Below, piece after piece: positions 25,967 to 33,107 of a DNA stretch of 64,000 nucleotides. The notes beneath the pieces are model-generated. The model was given only the letters and a program-made list of their open reading frames with translations. It was not told where the DNA came from and ran no database searches. Source of the stretch: Hyphomicrobiales bacterium (GTDB taxonomy: Bacteria; Pseudomonadota; Alphaproteobacteria; Rhizobiales; Rhizobiaceae); contig UEIF01000023.1 in assembly GCA_900468805.1 (NCBI GenBank), forward strand, positions 1 to 64,000, read 5' to 3'. Position 1 is the first letter of the stretch, and each line of letters begins with the position of its first letter. The position numbers were made by a program, and so were the translations under genes.

Positions 25967-25980
25967 TTGACTCTGGTCAA
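25967..25980 (+). promoter_or_regulatory. FNR/NnrR-type box upstream of nnrU
   Basis: TTGACTCTGGTCAA is a perfect dyad (TTGAC-N4-GTCAA), centred 60.5 nt before the GTG start of nnrU. Confidence 0.75.
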
Positions 25981-26033
25981 AGTTGCGGCGGGCCGTGACC
26001 GATACATCACCTTCGACATAGGGGGATAACTAG

Positions 26034-26714
26034 GTGATTCAGTTCGTCAGCGCGTTTACAGTCTTTCTCATGCTGCATTCGATCCCGGCGATCCCGAACA
26101 TTCGCCTTCGTATCATCCGGTCGATCGGCAAGCCGACCTATATCCTTGCCTATTCCGTTGTCTCGCTCGCGGCGCTGGTCTGGCTCTTTTCCGCGGCACT
26201 TGCGCTCGATTATGTCCCGCTGTGGGAGCTTCGCCCGTGGCATGCCGCGATGACCTTCGTGCTCGCGCCAATAGGATTTTTTCTCGTGCTTGCCGGTCTG
26301 ATGAGTGCAAATGCCCTGTCCATATCGATCCGCTCGGCGGGGCCGGCCGGCGCGGTCACGCGAATCACCCGACACCCCGTGCCATGGGGATTTGCTCTCT
26401 GGGCACTCGGCCATGTCATCGCCAACGGAGACTTGCGCTCGCTCCTGCTGTTCGGGGGGCTTGGGCTTTTCGCACTCGCCGGCATTCCAATGGCCGAACG
26501 CCGGGCGAGAAAGCGTCTCGGCGCTCACTGGGAGATCTACGCCGCGCAGACGTCCGTCTGGCCCCTGGCGGCGTTTGTTTCCGGGGTCCAGCCCAGATCG
26601 GATACGGCGCTTGTGGCAGCAGCGATGGCCACGATCGCGCTGGTCGCCTGGCTGCTCCTTGCGGGCGGTCACGCCCTGCTCTTCGGCGCCAACCCGATTT
26701 CCGTCTTCGGCTGA
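26034..26714 (+). CDS. nnrU: NnrU family membrane protein
   Basis: A 226-residue integral membrane protein with six to seven hydrophobic segments and the NnrU signature TRITRHPVPWGFALWALGHVIANGDLRSLLLFGGLG near residues 110-145. NnrU is linked to nitrite and nitric oxide metabolism in rhodobacters and rhizobia; distant relatives (isoprenylcysteine methyltransferase-like fold) suggest small-molecule chemistry in the membrane, but the function is unknown. The start is GTG, preceded by ATAGGGGGAT. Its 3' end overlaps the convergent ubiX end by 46 bp. Confidence 0.92.
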   Translation: MIQFVSAFTVFLMLHSIPAIPNIRLRIIRSIGKPTYILAYSVVSLAALVWLFSAALALDYVPLWELRPWHAAMTFVLAPIGFFLVLAGLMSANALSISIRSAGPAGAVTRITRHPVPWGFALWALGHVIANGDLRSLLLFGGLGLFALAGIPMAERRARKRLGAHWEIYAAQTSVWPLAAFVSGVQPRSDTALVAAAMATIALVAWLLLAGGHALLFGANPISVFG

Positions 26715-27307
26715 TCGAAGTCCGCCTCGCCGGACCAGGCGCTTGCCAGCGGCGCGACCGGCAGGCCCAGGAGATCGACGGCGCGACGGGAAAGGTGATC
26801 CACGATCTCCTGCACCGACTGCGGACGATTATAGAAGGCGGGAACCGGCGGCATCACGATCGCACCCATTTCCGTGACTGATGTCATGTTGCGCAGGTGC
26901 CCGAGATGCAAGGGTGTCTCGCGCGTCATCAGCACAAGCCGTCGCCTCTCCTTGAGTTGGACGTCGGCAGCGCGTGCCACAAGGCTTGAGGAAAGGCCGG
27001 TTGAAATCGCAGCCAGCGTGTTCATCGAGCAAGGCGCGACGATCATCCCTGCGACACGAAACGAGCCGCTGGCAATGGTCGCGCCGATGTCTGCATTGTC
27101 ATAGCTTCTGTAAGCCTTCGGCAGCATCCGGTCATGGGCGTCGGCCCCGGCCTCGTGCAGAAGCGTCCGCTTGCCGCTTTGCGAGACGACGAGATGCACC
27201 CGAACGCCGAGCCCGCACAAGAGATCGAGGACGGCAAGGCCAAGAGCCGCCCCGGAGGCTCCGGTAACCGCCAGCACGACGTCGCGCTGCTCATGAAACG
27301 ATGTCAC
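26669..27307 (-). CDS. ubiX: UbiX-type flavin prenyltransferase
   Basis: A 212-residue enzyme that makes prenylated FMN, the cofactor of UbiD decarboxylases. Family motifs are LAVTGASGAALGLAVLDLL near residue 12, APCSMNTLAAISTGLSSSLVARAADV near 92 and MTRETPLHLGHLRNM near 127. The start is taken as GTG 27307, preceded by AAAGGAT, inside the last codons of ubiD (17-bp overlap); an upstream reading to 27457 has no support. The pairing with ubiD on one transcript is strong evidence for a joint role in ubiquinone ring decarboxylation. Confidence 0.9.
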   Translation of the reverse strand: MTSFHEQRDVVLAVTGASGAALGLAVLDLLCGLGVRVHLVVSQSGKRTLLHEAGADAHDRMLPKAYRSYDNADIGATIASGSFRVAGMIVAPCSMNTLAAISTGLSSSLVARAADVQLKERRRLVLMTRETPLHLGHLRNMTSVTEMGAIVMPPVPAFYNRPQSVQEIVDHLSRRAVDLLGLPVAPLASAWSGEADFDQPKTEIGLAPKSRA

Positions 27308-28799
27308 GTTTGATCCTTTCCCATGTTGTTGCCGCGCGCGCCGCAATGTCTGACGGCATGCGCAGTTCGCGACCCCATTCGCGGTCGGTCTCCGGCCCGA
27401 TCTTGCGGGTGGCGTCGAGGCCCATCTTCGTTCCGAGACCCGCTCGGGGCGATGCAAAATCGAGATAATCGATCGGCGTGTTTTCGAGGACCGTCAGGTC
27501 GCGCGAAGCGTCGAACCGCGTCGACACGGCCCACATCACGTCCTCCCAGCTCCTCACACCGATGTCGGCATCGACCACGATAATCAGCTTGGTGTAGTTG
27601 AACTGCGGAAGCATCGACCAGAACCCCATCATCACCCTGCGGGCCTGTCCCGGATACCGCTTGTCGATGGAGACGACCGCCATGCGGTAGGAGCAGGCCT
27701 CCGGCGGTAGCCACAGGTCGCGGATTTCGGGAAACTGTCGCCGCAGGATCGGGACGAACAGCTCTGTCATCGCCTCCCCGAGCCTGGAGGGCTCGTCCGG
27801 CGGGCGGCCGGTGTAGGTCGACAGATAAACGGGCGAGCGGCGGGTGGTGATGGCGCTCAGCCGGACGATCGGAAAGGGTTCTACGCTGTTATAATAGCCG
27901 GTGTGGTCGCCGTACGGTCCTTCGGGCGCAGTCTCGTCGATCGACACGCGTCCCTCCAGAATGATCTCGGCACAGGCCGGCACGTCGAGCGGCACGGTCA
28001 GAGCGCTGACGACCTGCGTGCGCGCGCCGCGCAGAAGACCGGCGAAGTTCAGTTCGCTCACGCCTTCGGGCAGAGGCATGACGGCGGCAAGCAGCGTTGC
28101 AGGGTCGGCGCCGATCGCGATCGCCACCGGCATGTCCTGACCGCGTCGCTGCCATCGGCGGAAGTGCTTTGCGCCACCGCGATTGGCGAGCCAGCGTATA
28201 ATCAGCGAGGAGCGGTCGCGAACTTGCATCCGGTAGATGCCGACGTTGATGTCGTCCGGATCGTCGGGATCGCAGGTTATGACCAGCGGCCAGGTCACCA
28301 GGGGGGCCGGCTCGCCCGGCCAGCACCATTGGACTGGAAGCATACCGGTATCGATATCGTCTCCCCGGTAGACCACCGCCTGCGACAGGGCCGTGCGCCG
28401 ATGCTTGGGCCGCATGCGACTTGCGGCCTTGAGCAGGGACAATCTGCTCAAGGCGTCTGCGAGCGACTTTGGCGGAGATGGGTTTCGAAGATCGGCGAGG
28501 TCCTCCGCAAGTCGTCCGAGGCCGCCCTGCCCGACCCCGAAGCCAAGCTCTATGCGCTCCCTGGTGCCGAACAGATTGACGAGCACGGGGATAGGGCTGC
28601 GCCGTCCATCGGCGTCTATCGGTGCCCTTATGAGAAGGGCCGGCCCGTTTTCCTCAAGGACGTGCTGATGCAGGGCTGTCAGCTCGTGGACGAGCGACAC
28701 GGGTTCGTCGAGCGACAGAAGCAGCCGGCGCTGCTCGAGTTCGTGGATGAAGGATTGCAGGTCGGCATGACGTTTGATCTTGAGTGGATTGTTTAGCAT
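27291..28799 (-). CDS. ubiD: UbiD-family 4-hydroxy-3-polyprenylbenzoate decarboxylase
   Basis: A 502-residue prFMN-dependent decarboxylase of normal UbiD length. Typical segments are INVGIYRMQVRDRSSLIIRW near residue 185, a segment with PVAIAIGADPATLLAA near 222, and the active-site region ETAPEGPYGDHTGYYNSVEPFP near 287 with the conserved Glu residues. It removes the carboxyl group of 4-hydroxy-3-polyprenylbenzoate in ubiquinone synthesis. The ATG at 28799 has no ribosome-binding site, and the shared FNR-type box at 28834-28847 is centred exactly 41.5 nt before it, so the message may be leaderless. It is divergent from ubiTUV. Confidence 0.9.
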   Translation of the reverse strand: MLNNPLKIKRHADLQSFIHELEQRRLLLSLDEPVSLVHELTALHQHVLEENGPALLIRAPIDADGRRSPIPVLVNLFGTRERIELGFGVGQGGLGRLAEDLADLRNPSPPKSLADALSRLSLLKAASRMRPKHRRTALSQAVVYRGDDIDTGMLPVQWCWPGEPAPLVTWPLVITCDPDDPDDINVGIYRMQVRDRSSLIIRWLANRGGAKHFRRWQRRGQDMPVAIAIGADPATLLAAVMPLPEGVSELNFAGLLRGARTQVVSALTVPLDVPACAEIILEGRVSIDETAPEGPYGDHTGYYNSVEPFPIVRLSAITTRRSPVYLSTYTGRPPDEPSRLGEAMTELFVPILRRQFPEIRDLWLPPEACSYRMAVVSIDKRYPGQARRVMMGFWSMLPQFNYTKLIIVVDADIGVRSWEDVMWAVSTRFDASRDLTVLENTPIDYLDFASPRAGLGTKMGLDATRKIGPETDREWGRELRMPSDIAARAATTWERIKRDIVS

Positions 28800-28833
28800 G
28801 GGGATGCAATCGGCGAGGAAACCACTCCTGTCT

Positions 28834-28847
28834 TTGTCTCAAAACAA
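28834..28847. promoter_or_regulatory. FNR/NnrR-type box between ubiD and ubiT
   Basis: TTGTCTCAAAACAA fits TTG-N8-CAA. It is centred 60.5 nt before the ubiT ATG and 41.5 nt before the divergent ubiD ATG, and could serve both. Confidence 0.65.
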
Positions 28848-28900
28848 ACAGGGCGAATGCGCCAGGCCCTAAGGTGCCGACCTCACGAGAAGAGGCCTCA

Positions 28901-29407
28901 ATGCTTGCTCCATCCCGCCTGATAACTGCGGCCGGTATCGTGCCGTTGCCGATCGCGGCGCGCGCCGCATCCCTGCTGTTCCAGCAGGTTCTCAAATCCC
29001 ACCCCCGGCTCTTCGACCGGCTCGGAGACTATCGATATTCGTGTTTTGGCTTTGCCCCTACCGACCTTGCCTTCGAGTTCGTGATCCGGCCCGCCGGAGG
29101 CGGTATCCGAACCTTCCGGCGTGGGCGCGCGCCGGAAGCCGACGCCAGGATCAGCGGTCCGCTGCTCCTGATGCTTGCGCTTGCCGAAGGCAGGGTCGAC
29201 GGCGATGCCGTCTTCTTTGCCCGCAAGCTTATCGTGACAGGCAACATGGAAGCTGTGCTCGCGCTTCGAAATGCGCTCGATGACAGCGGAATCGATCTGG
29301 TGAAACTGGCCGGAGACATGTCGGGGCCGATCCGCCGTCCCGTGATGGGGGCACTCTCGTCCATCCGGCGCCACACTCTCGAAGCCGAAGGTGCGAGATG
29401 GAACTGA
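28901..29407 (+). CDS. ubiT: UbiT, SCP2-domain factor for oxygen-independent ubiquinone synthesis
   Basis: A 168-residue protein with an SCP2-type lipid-binding domain (LAFEFVIRPAGGGIRTFRRG, then ISGPLLLMLALAEGRVDGDAVFFARKLIVTGNMEAVLALRN-type segment). UbiT is the lipid-binding partner of UbiU-UbiV, the system that hydroxylates the ubiquinone ring without oxygen. ATG 28901 follows GAGAAGAGG; a longer frame from 28784 crosses the promoter box and is rejected. It overlaps ubiU by 10 bp. Confidence 0.93.
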   Translation: MLAPSRLITAAGIVPLPIAARAASLLFQQVLKSHPRLFDRLGDYRYSCFGFAPTDLAFEFVIRPAGGGIRTFRRGRAPEADARISGPLLLMLALAEGRVDGDAVFFARKLIVTGNMEAVLALRNALDDSGIDLVKLAGDMSGPIRRPVMGALSSIRRHTLEAEGARWN

Positions 29408-30375
29408 TATGTCCAGCCGGAACGCCGTCGTCCTTCAGAGAAGCAGTCGATGCGGGTGCAGACGCGGTTTATTGCGGCTTTCGCGACGAAACGAATGCCC
29501 GAAACTTCCCAGGTTTGAATTTTGATCTGCAGGAGCTCCGAGAGGCCGTTTCCTATGCCGGCGCCCGAGGCGTCAAGACCTTCGTGGCACTGAACACATT
29601 CATGACGGCAGGGCGGGAAGATCTCTGGTATCGCCGGGCGCAGGAAGCGACCGATGCCGGGGCCGACGCGCTGATCGTCGCCGATTTCGGGCTGATGGCA
29701 CATGTTGCCGAACGTCATCCGCACCAGCGCCTGCACATCTCCGTACAGGCTTCCGCCTCCAATCCGGACGCGCTCGCCTATCTGGTCGAAAGTTTTAGCG
29801 CAGCACGCGTCGTCCTCCCCCGGACGCTGACGGTCGCCGACATTGCCCGCATCGCTCGTCGCGTAGCCTGCGAGCTTGAGGTCTTCGTCTTCGGCGGCCT
29901 CTGCGTCATGGCGGAGGGGCGGTGCGCGCTGTCCTCCTATGCCACCGGAAAATCGCCCAACATGAACGGCGTCTGCTCGCCGGCAAGCCATGTCCGCTAC
30001 CGGCAGGAAGGCACCGACATGGTGTCTGAATTGGGCGGGTTTACGATCAACAGGTTCTCCGAGAAGGAACCGGCCGGTTATCCGACCCTGTGCAAAGGGC
30101 GCTTCGAGATCGGCAGAAGCAAGACTTATGCCTTCGAGGATCCGGTTTCACTTGATGTCATGGATCAGTTGGACGAACTCCAGGCAGCCGGTGTCACGGC
30201 GCTGAAGGTGGAGGGGCGCCAACGCGGCAAGGCGTATATTTCGCAGGTCGTTTCGACGCTCCGTGCCACGATGGAAGCCGCCCCCAGCGAGCGTCCGGCG
30301 CTGATGGCCCGTCTCAAGGCCCTCAGCGAGGGATTGGCGACGACGCATGGCGCCTATGAGAAGCGGTGGAGGTAA
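29398..30375 (+). CDS. ubiU: UbiU, U32-family iron-sulfur protein for anaerobic ubiquinone hydroxylation
   Basis: A 325-residue protein of the peptidase U32 family. The four cysteines Cys169, Cys176, Cys193 and Cys232 (GGLCVMAEGRC, NGVCSP, PTLCKGRF) are at the positions known to bind the 4Fe-4S cluster of E. coli UbiU. UbiU forms a heterodimer with UbiV and inserts hydroxyl groups using prephenate rather than O2. Full length and intact. It lies between ubiT (10-bp overlap) and ubiV (3-nt gap). Confidence 0.95.
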   Translation: MELICPAGTPSSFREAVDAGADAVYCGFRDETNARNFPGLNFDLQELREAVSYAGARGVKTFVALNTFMTAGREDLWYRRAQEATDAGADALIVADFGLMAHVAERHPHQRLHISVQASASNPDALAYLVESFSAARVVLPRTLTVADIARIARRVACELEVFVFGGLCVMAEGRCALSSYATGKSPNMNGVCSPASHVRYRQEGTDMVSELGGFTINRFSEKEPAGYPTLCKGRFEIGRSKTYAFEDPVSLDVMDQLDELQAAGVTALKVEGRQRGKAYISQVVSTLRATMEAAPSERPALMARLKALSEGLATTHGAYEKRWR

Positions 30376-30378
30376 AAG

Positions 30379-31296
30379 ATGAAGCTGACACTTGGCCCGC
30401 TCCAATATCTCTGGCCGAGCGACCGATGGCGCGACTTCTACTTCGGGATCGCCGACGAGGCCCCGGTCGATGTCGTTGTCATCGGCGAGACGATCTGCTC
30501 GAAGCGCCTGCATTTCATGGAGGCCGAGCTTGCTGTTGTCATCGAGCGGTTGGAGGCAGCAGGAAAAGAGGTCCGGCTCTCGACACTGGCGCTCGTCACG
30601 CTCGATCGCGAGGCGAACTATCAAAGGGCGCTCGCTCAGGAGGAAGTCAGGCTTATCGAGGCCAATGATCTGTCTGCCCTCTATCTTCTGAAGGGCCGGC
30701 CGCACGCCGTTGGACCGTTCATCAATGTCTATAACGCCGCGACCGCACGCGTTCTGGCATCCAATGGTGCGACGATGATCTGCCTGCCGCCGGAGCTTCC
30801 AGCTTCGTCCGTGGCCGCCATTGCCAGGACCTGTCCGGATCTCGACCTGGAGGTCTTCGCCTTCGGCCGCATGCCGCTCGCCATCTCCGCACGCTGTGCT
30901 CATGCCCGTTCGAAAGGGCGAACCAAGGACAACTGCCAGTTCGTCTGCCAGGAGGATCCTGATGGCATTACTGTCAAAACCATTTCAGGTCAGCCCTTTC
31001 TTGCCCTGAATGGCGTCCAGACGCTTTCGCATACATGTCAGGCGCTTCTTGAGCCCCTCGACGAATGGACAGGATGGGGCGTCAGTTCGCTTCGACTATC
31101 GCCGCAGACCTGCGACATGGTCGAAGTATCCCGGACTTTTCGCGGGATGTTGAACGGAGAAATCGAGTCTGGGCAGGCGTTGGCGAGGTTGCGCGATCTT
31201 TATCCGGACATTCCGCTATCGAACGGGTTTCACCACGGCAAGACCGGCGCGGAATGGGTCGCGCGCCTGAGAAACGCAAAGGAAGCGACACAATGA
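30379..31296 (+). CDS. ubiV: UbiV, U32-family iron-sulfur partner of UbiU
   Basis: A 305-residue U32-family protein. Likely 4Fe-4S ligands are Cys40 (GETICSKR), Cys173 (SARCAHAR), Cys186 and Cys190 (NCQFVCQED), matching the Cys-...-Cys-x12-Cys-x3-Cys layout of UbiV. The start MKLTLGPLQYLWPSDRW is typical. It is the partner of UbiU. The stop overlaps the start of the next gene (ATGA at 31293-31296), extending the operon into unknown genes. Confidence 0.95.
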   Translation: MKLTLGPLQYLWPSDRWRDFYFGIADEAPVDVVVIGETICSKRLHFMEAELAVVIERLEAAGKEVRLSTLALVTLDREANYQRALAQEEVRLIEANDLSALYLLKGRPHAVGPFINVYNAATARVLASNGATMICLPPELPASSVAAIARTCPDLDLEVFAFGRMPLAISARCAHARSKGRTKDNCQFVCQEDPDGITVKTISGQPFLALNGVQTLSHTCQALLEPLDEWTGWGVSSLRLSPQTCDMVEVSRTFRGMLNGEIESGQALARLRDLYPDIPLSNGFHHGKTGAEWVARLRNAKEATQ

Positions 31297-31715
31297 CCAC
31301 GAGCCTGGCGGAAAACGATGCTGCTGGCGACAGAAAGATCTTCTCTGCTCTGCGTCAGATAAAGGCCTTTGCAAAGGACCCGGATTGCGACTGCAGTTGT
31401 ACCCTCATTATCGCGGAATTGCTCGCACGCCTGGTCCCAAGACAAAGAGCCGCCGTTGCGCAGGAGCTGTTCATGTCGGCACTGCGTCAGCGGACGAAAG
31501 TCGGAACACTCCTCGAGCTTCTGAAGGAACTCGATCAGTTCGGACCCGCCTCTGAGATCGGCGAGGTCGAGGAGGCGGCTCTGATTTTCGACGATGTGGC
31601 AAAACAGGCAAGAATGGGCTCTCTGCTTCTCAGAGCCTTCGCCGCCAACCGGCGCGACGTTGTTGACGGTCGGCAAACTTTTATCGCCAACCAGGCCGGG
31701 GAACGTCGGTCATGA
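31293..31715 (+). CDS. Unrecognised protein coupled to ubiV
   Basis: A 140-residue protein starting at the ATGA overlap with ubiV. I do not recognise it. It has a cysteine cluster DPDCDCSCTLI near residue 30 (Cys-x-Cys-x-Cys), which could bind metal, and the rest is predicted helical (LLARLVPRQRAAVAQELFMSALRQ; LLELLKELDQF). No signal peptide or membrane segment. Its end overlaps the next small gene by four bases. Being locked into the ubiTUV operon suggests a role in anaerobic ubiquinone synthesis or the denitrification regulon; this is inference. Confidence 0.75.
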   Translation: MTTSLAENDAAGDRKIFSALRQIKAFAKDPDCDCSCTLIIAELLARLVPRQRAAVAQELFMSALRQRTKVGTLLELLKELDQFGPASEIGEVEEAALIFDDVAKQARMGSLLLRAFAANRRDVVDGRQTFIANQAGERRS

Positions 31716-31921
31716 CTGCAGACAGCCGCCGCGACCGACATGTCGACGTGCTCGAGTTCATAAGCTGCGACGGTTCGACCGGAGGCGAGGCGCGCGCCGC
31801 ACTCGAAATGTTTCTCCTGCAGACACGGCCGATCCTCACGCCGGAGCCGAATGCCGTCGAGCGACTGAACGGTCGGCGTAGGCGCGGCGACAATGAGGCG
31901 GGCGGGCATCCATATCCGTGA
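31712..31921 (+). CDS. Small unrecognised protein (69 aa), end of ubiTUV operon
   Basis: A 69-residue reading frame starting at an ATGA overlap with the preceding gene: MTADSRRDRHVDVLEFISCD, followed by EARAALEMFLLQTRPILTPEPNAVERL and a basic, proline-containing tail. No recognised domain. The four-base overlap is the main support for it being translated. Confidence 0.5.
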   Translation: MTADSRRDRHVDVLEFISCDGSTGGEARAALEMFLLQTRPILTPEPNAVERLNGRRRRGDNEAGGHPYP

Positions 31922-31981
31922 GTCCGCGTCCTCGGCTACCGCCGCCAGCAATTGACCGCCAGTTCACGAACATCATTGCAT

Positions 31982-31995
31982 TTGCGCCAGATCAA
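31982..31995 (+). promoter_or_regulatory. FNR/NnrR-type box upstream of tatA
   Basis: TTGCGCCAGATCAA combines the TTGCG left half with a perfect ATCAA right half. It is centred 59.5 nt before the tatA ATG. Confidence 0.7.
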
Positions 31996-32047
31996 GTACG
32001 GTCGAGGCGGAAGGTTTAAGCTCGTCACATGACTAGGAGTGATTGAA

Positions 32048-32230
32048 ATGGGAAGCTTTAGCACCTGGCATTGGCTGATCGTCCTCGCCATCGTCCTCAT
32101 CCTGTTTGGACGCGGCAAGATCCCCCAGCTCATGGGCGACGTCGCACATGGGATCCGGGCCTTCAAGAAGGGCATCGATGACGGGCAGGTTAGCGAGAAG
32201 GACAGGGACGGCGATGCAGATCGATCTTGA
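32048..32230 (+). CDS. tatA: TatA/E-type twin-arginine translocase subunit
   Basis: A 60-residue membrane protein: short periplasmic start MGSFSTWHW, one transmembrane helix (LIVLAIVLILFG), the FGRGKIPQLMGD hinge and an amphipathic helix with GIRAFKKGI, all hallmarks of TatA. AGGAG precedes ATG 32048. No tatB or tatC accompanies it, so it is an accessory copy. NirK, NosZ and NosX encoded nearby all carry Tat signals, which makes a dedicated TatA for anaerobic export plausible. A box is centred 59.5 nt upstream, and its stop codon lies inside the next box. Confidence 0.92.
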   Translation: MGSFSTWHWLIVLAIVLILFGRGKIPQLMGDVAHGIRAFKKGIDDGQVSEKDRDGDADRS

Positions 32231-32240
32231 TCCGGATCAA
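32227..32240 (+). promoter_or_regulatory. Perfect FNR box overlapping the tatA stop
   Basis: TTGATCCGGATCAA is the exact FNR consensus TTGAT-N4-ATCAA and a perfect 14-bp dyad. It overlaps the last codons and stop of tatA and is centred 47.5 nt before the ATG at 32281. Confidence 0.8.
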
Positions 32241-32280
32241 TGCGTGTTCGGTCATGGTTGAACGTCCGGGGAAGCCCAAG

Positions 32281-32679
32281 ATGGAATATTCGATCATCTC
32301 GGCCCGGTTCGACGACGCGGAAAAATGCGGTCGCGTCGGTCTTCGAACCGCTGAGCAAATCAGGTCACTGATCGTCACCCGGCGATCGCTACTAAGCGTC
32401 GCCTCGCCCCCGCGCGCGAGTGAGGCGCGGCTTTTCCAGTTTCTGCATAGCTTTTGCGAAATCGCGCTCACCTATGGCAAATGCGATCCGAGGCATGCCG
32501 GGACCCTGATCGTCACAGCAACCGACGTAAGACGTTGGCGCCGCGGTTATTCACAGTCAGAACCGCTGTGGACGTGGCAGGGTATCGACAGTACAATCAC
32601 ACCCGTTCCCCGCCGAATTGATCCATTGCCTGGCTTATGCGCTTCGGCAGAAACGCTCGAACGCTTCGCGGGTGCATAG
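32281..32679 (+). CDS. Unrecognised protein, paralogue of the protein at 22066
   Basis: A 132-residue protein of unknown function. Residues about 25-90 align with the 95-residue protein at 22066-22353 (shared IV.R..L, PPRA.E.RL, CEIA, DV..W). It then has a C-terminal extension of about 40 residues with no recognisable feature (from GYSQSEPL). ATG 32281 is chosen because homology begins just after it; in-frame starts at 32227 and 32254 exist, the first inside the FNR box. If activated class II from that box the leader would be only about 6 nt. Both paralogues sit behind strong FNR-type dyads. Confidence 0.65.
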   Translation: MEYSIISARFDDAEKCGRVGLRTAEQIRSLIVTRRSLLSVASPPRASEARLFQFLHSFCEIALTYGKCDPRHAGTLIVTATDVRRWRRGYSQSEPLWTWQGIDSTITPVPRRIDPLPGLCASAETLERFAGA

Positions 32680-32847
32680 GTTCTGGAGATGTTCCTCGTC
32701 CTGATCGTGCGCGAGATGACGAAGCACCAGCTTGAGCAGTTCCCATTCGGTGGCGCGGTTGCGATTGAACCACGACGCCTCCGCAATATCGTCATAGATG
32801 TGGAGAACGCGCCTGGCGGTGACTGGATCGAGATCTCTCAGGAGCAT
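32635..32847 (-). CDS. Small hypothetical protein
   Basis: A possible 70-residue protein, MLLRDLDPVTARRVLHIYDD onward, with an acidic/helical composition and a plausible globular pattern (ATEWELLKLVLRHLAHDQDEEHL). No good ribosome-binding site precedes ATG 32847; the frame stays open to 32928 with a GTG. It overlaps the end of the plus-strand gene at 32281 by 45 bp (tail to tail). Not recognised; kept because its amino-acid use looks protein-like. Confidence 0.4.
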   Translation of the reverse strand: MLLRDLDPVTARRVLHIYDDIAEASWFNRNRATEWELLKLVLRHLAHDQDEEHLQNLCTREAFERFCRSA

Positions 32848-33003
32848 GGTGGGAGAGGCCGCTTTTCGAACATGGATTACATCCCTATGGTGATGCGAGA
32901 GCTTCGCTCGTCTTCGATGAGGCAGCACAACAGGGGTGCTGATGTCTTCGCATGACGGACGAATATCGCATGCCGTTGCTATCGCCCCTCGGCTTGCTCG
33001 TCC

Positions 33004-33017
33004 TTGATAAATCTCAA
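33004..33017 (+). promoter_or_regulatory. FNR-type box upstream of LysE-type gene (distal)
   Basis: TTGATAAATCTCAA matches the FNR consensus in the left half and CTCAA in the right half. Centred 97.5 nt before the ATG at 33108. Confidence 0.6.
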
Positions 33018-33039
33018 TCTGGCCGGAGCGGTACTCGAA

Positions 33040-33053
33040 CTGATACAGATCAA
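33040..33053 (+). promoter_or_regulatory. Imperfect FNR-type box upstream of LysE-type gene (proximal)
   Basis: CTGATACAGATCAA differs from the FNR consensus only in its first base. It is centred 61.5 nt before the ATG at 33108, the same distance as most other boxes here. Confidence 0.5.
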
Positions 33054-33107
33054 AACCGTCCGTCAGAATTCATGAGAAGGGTGGCAGACAATCAAGGACC
33101 GGATTTG

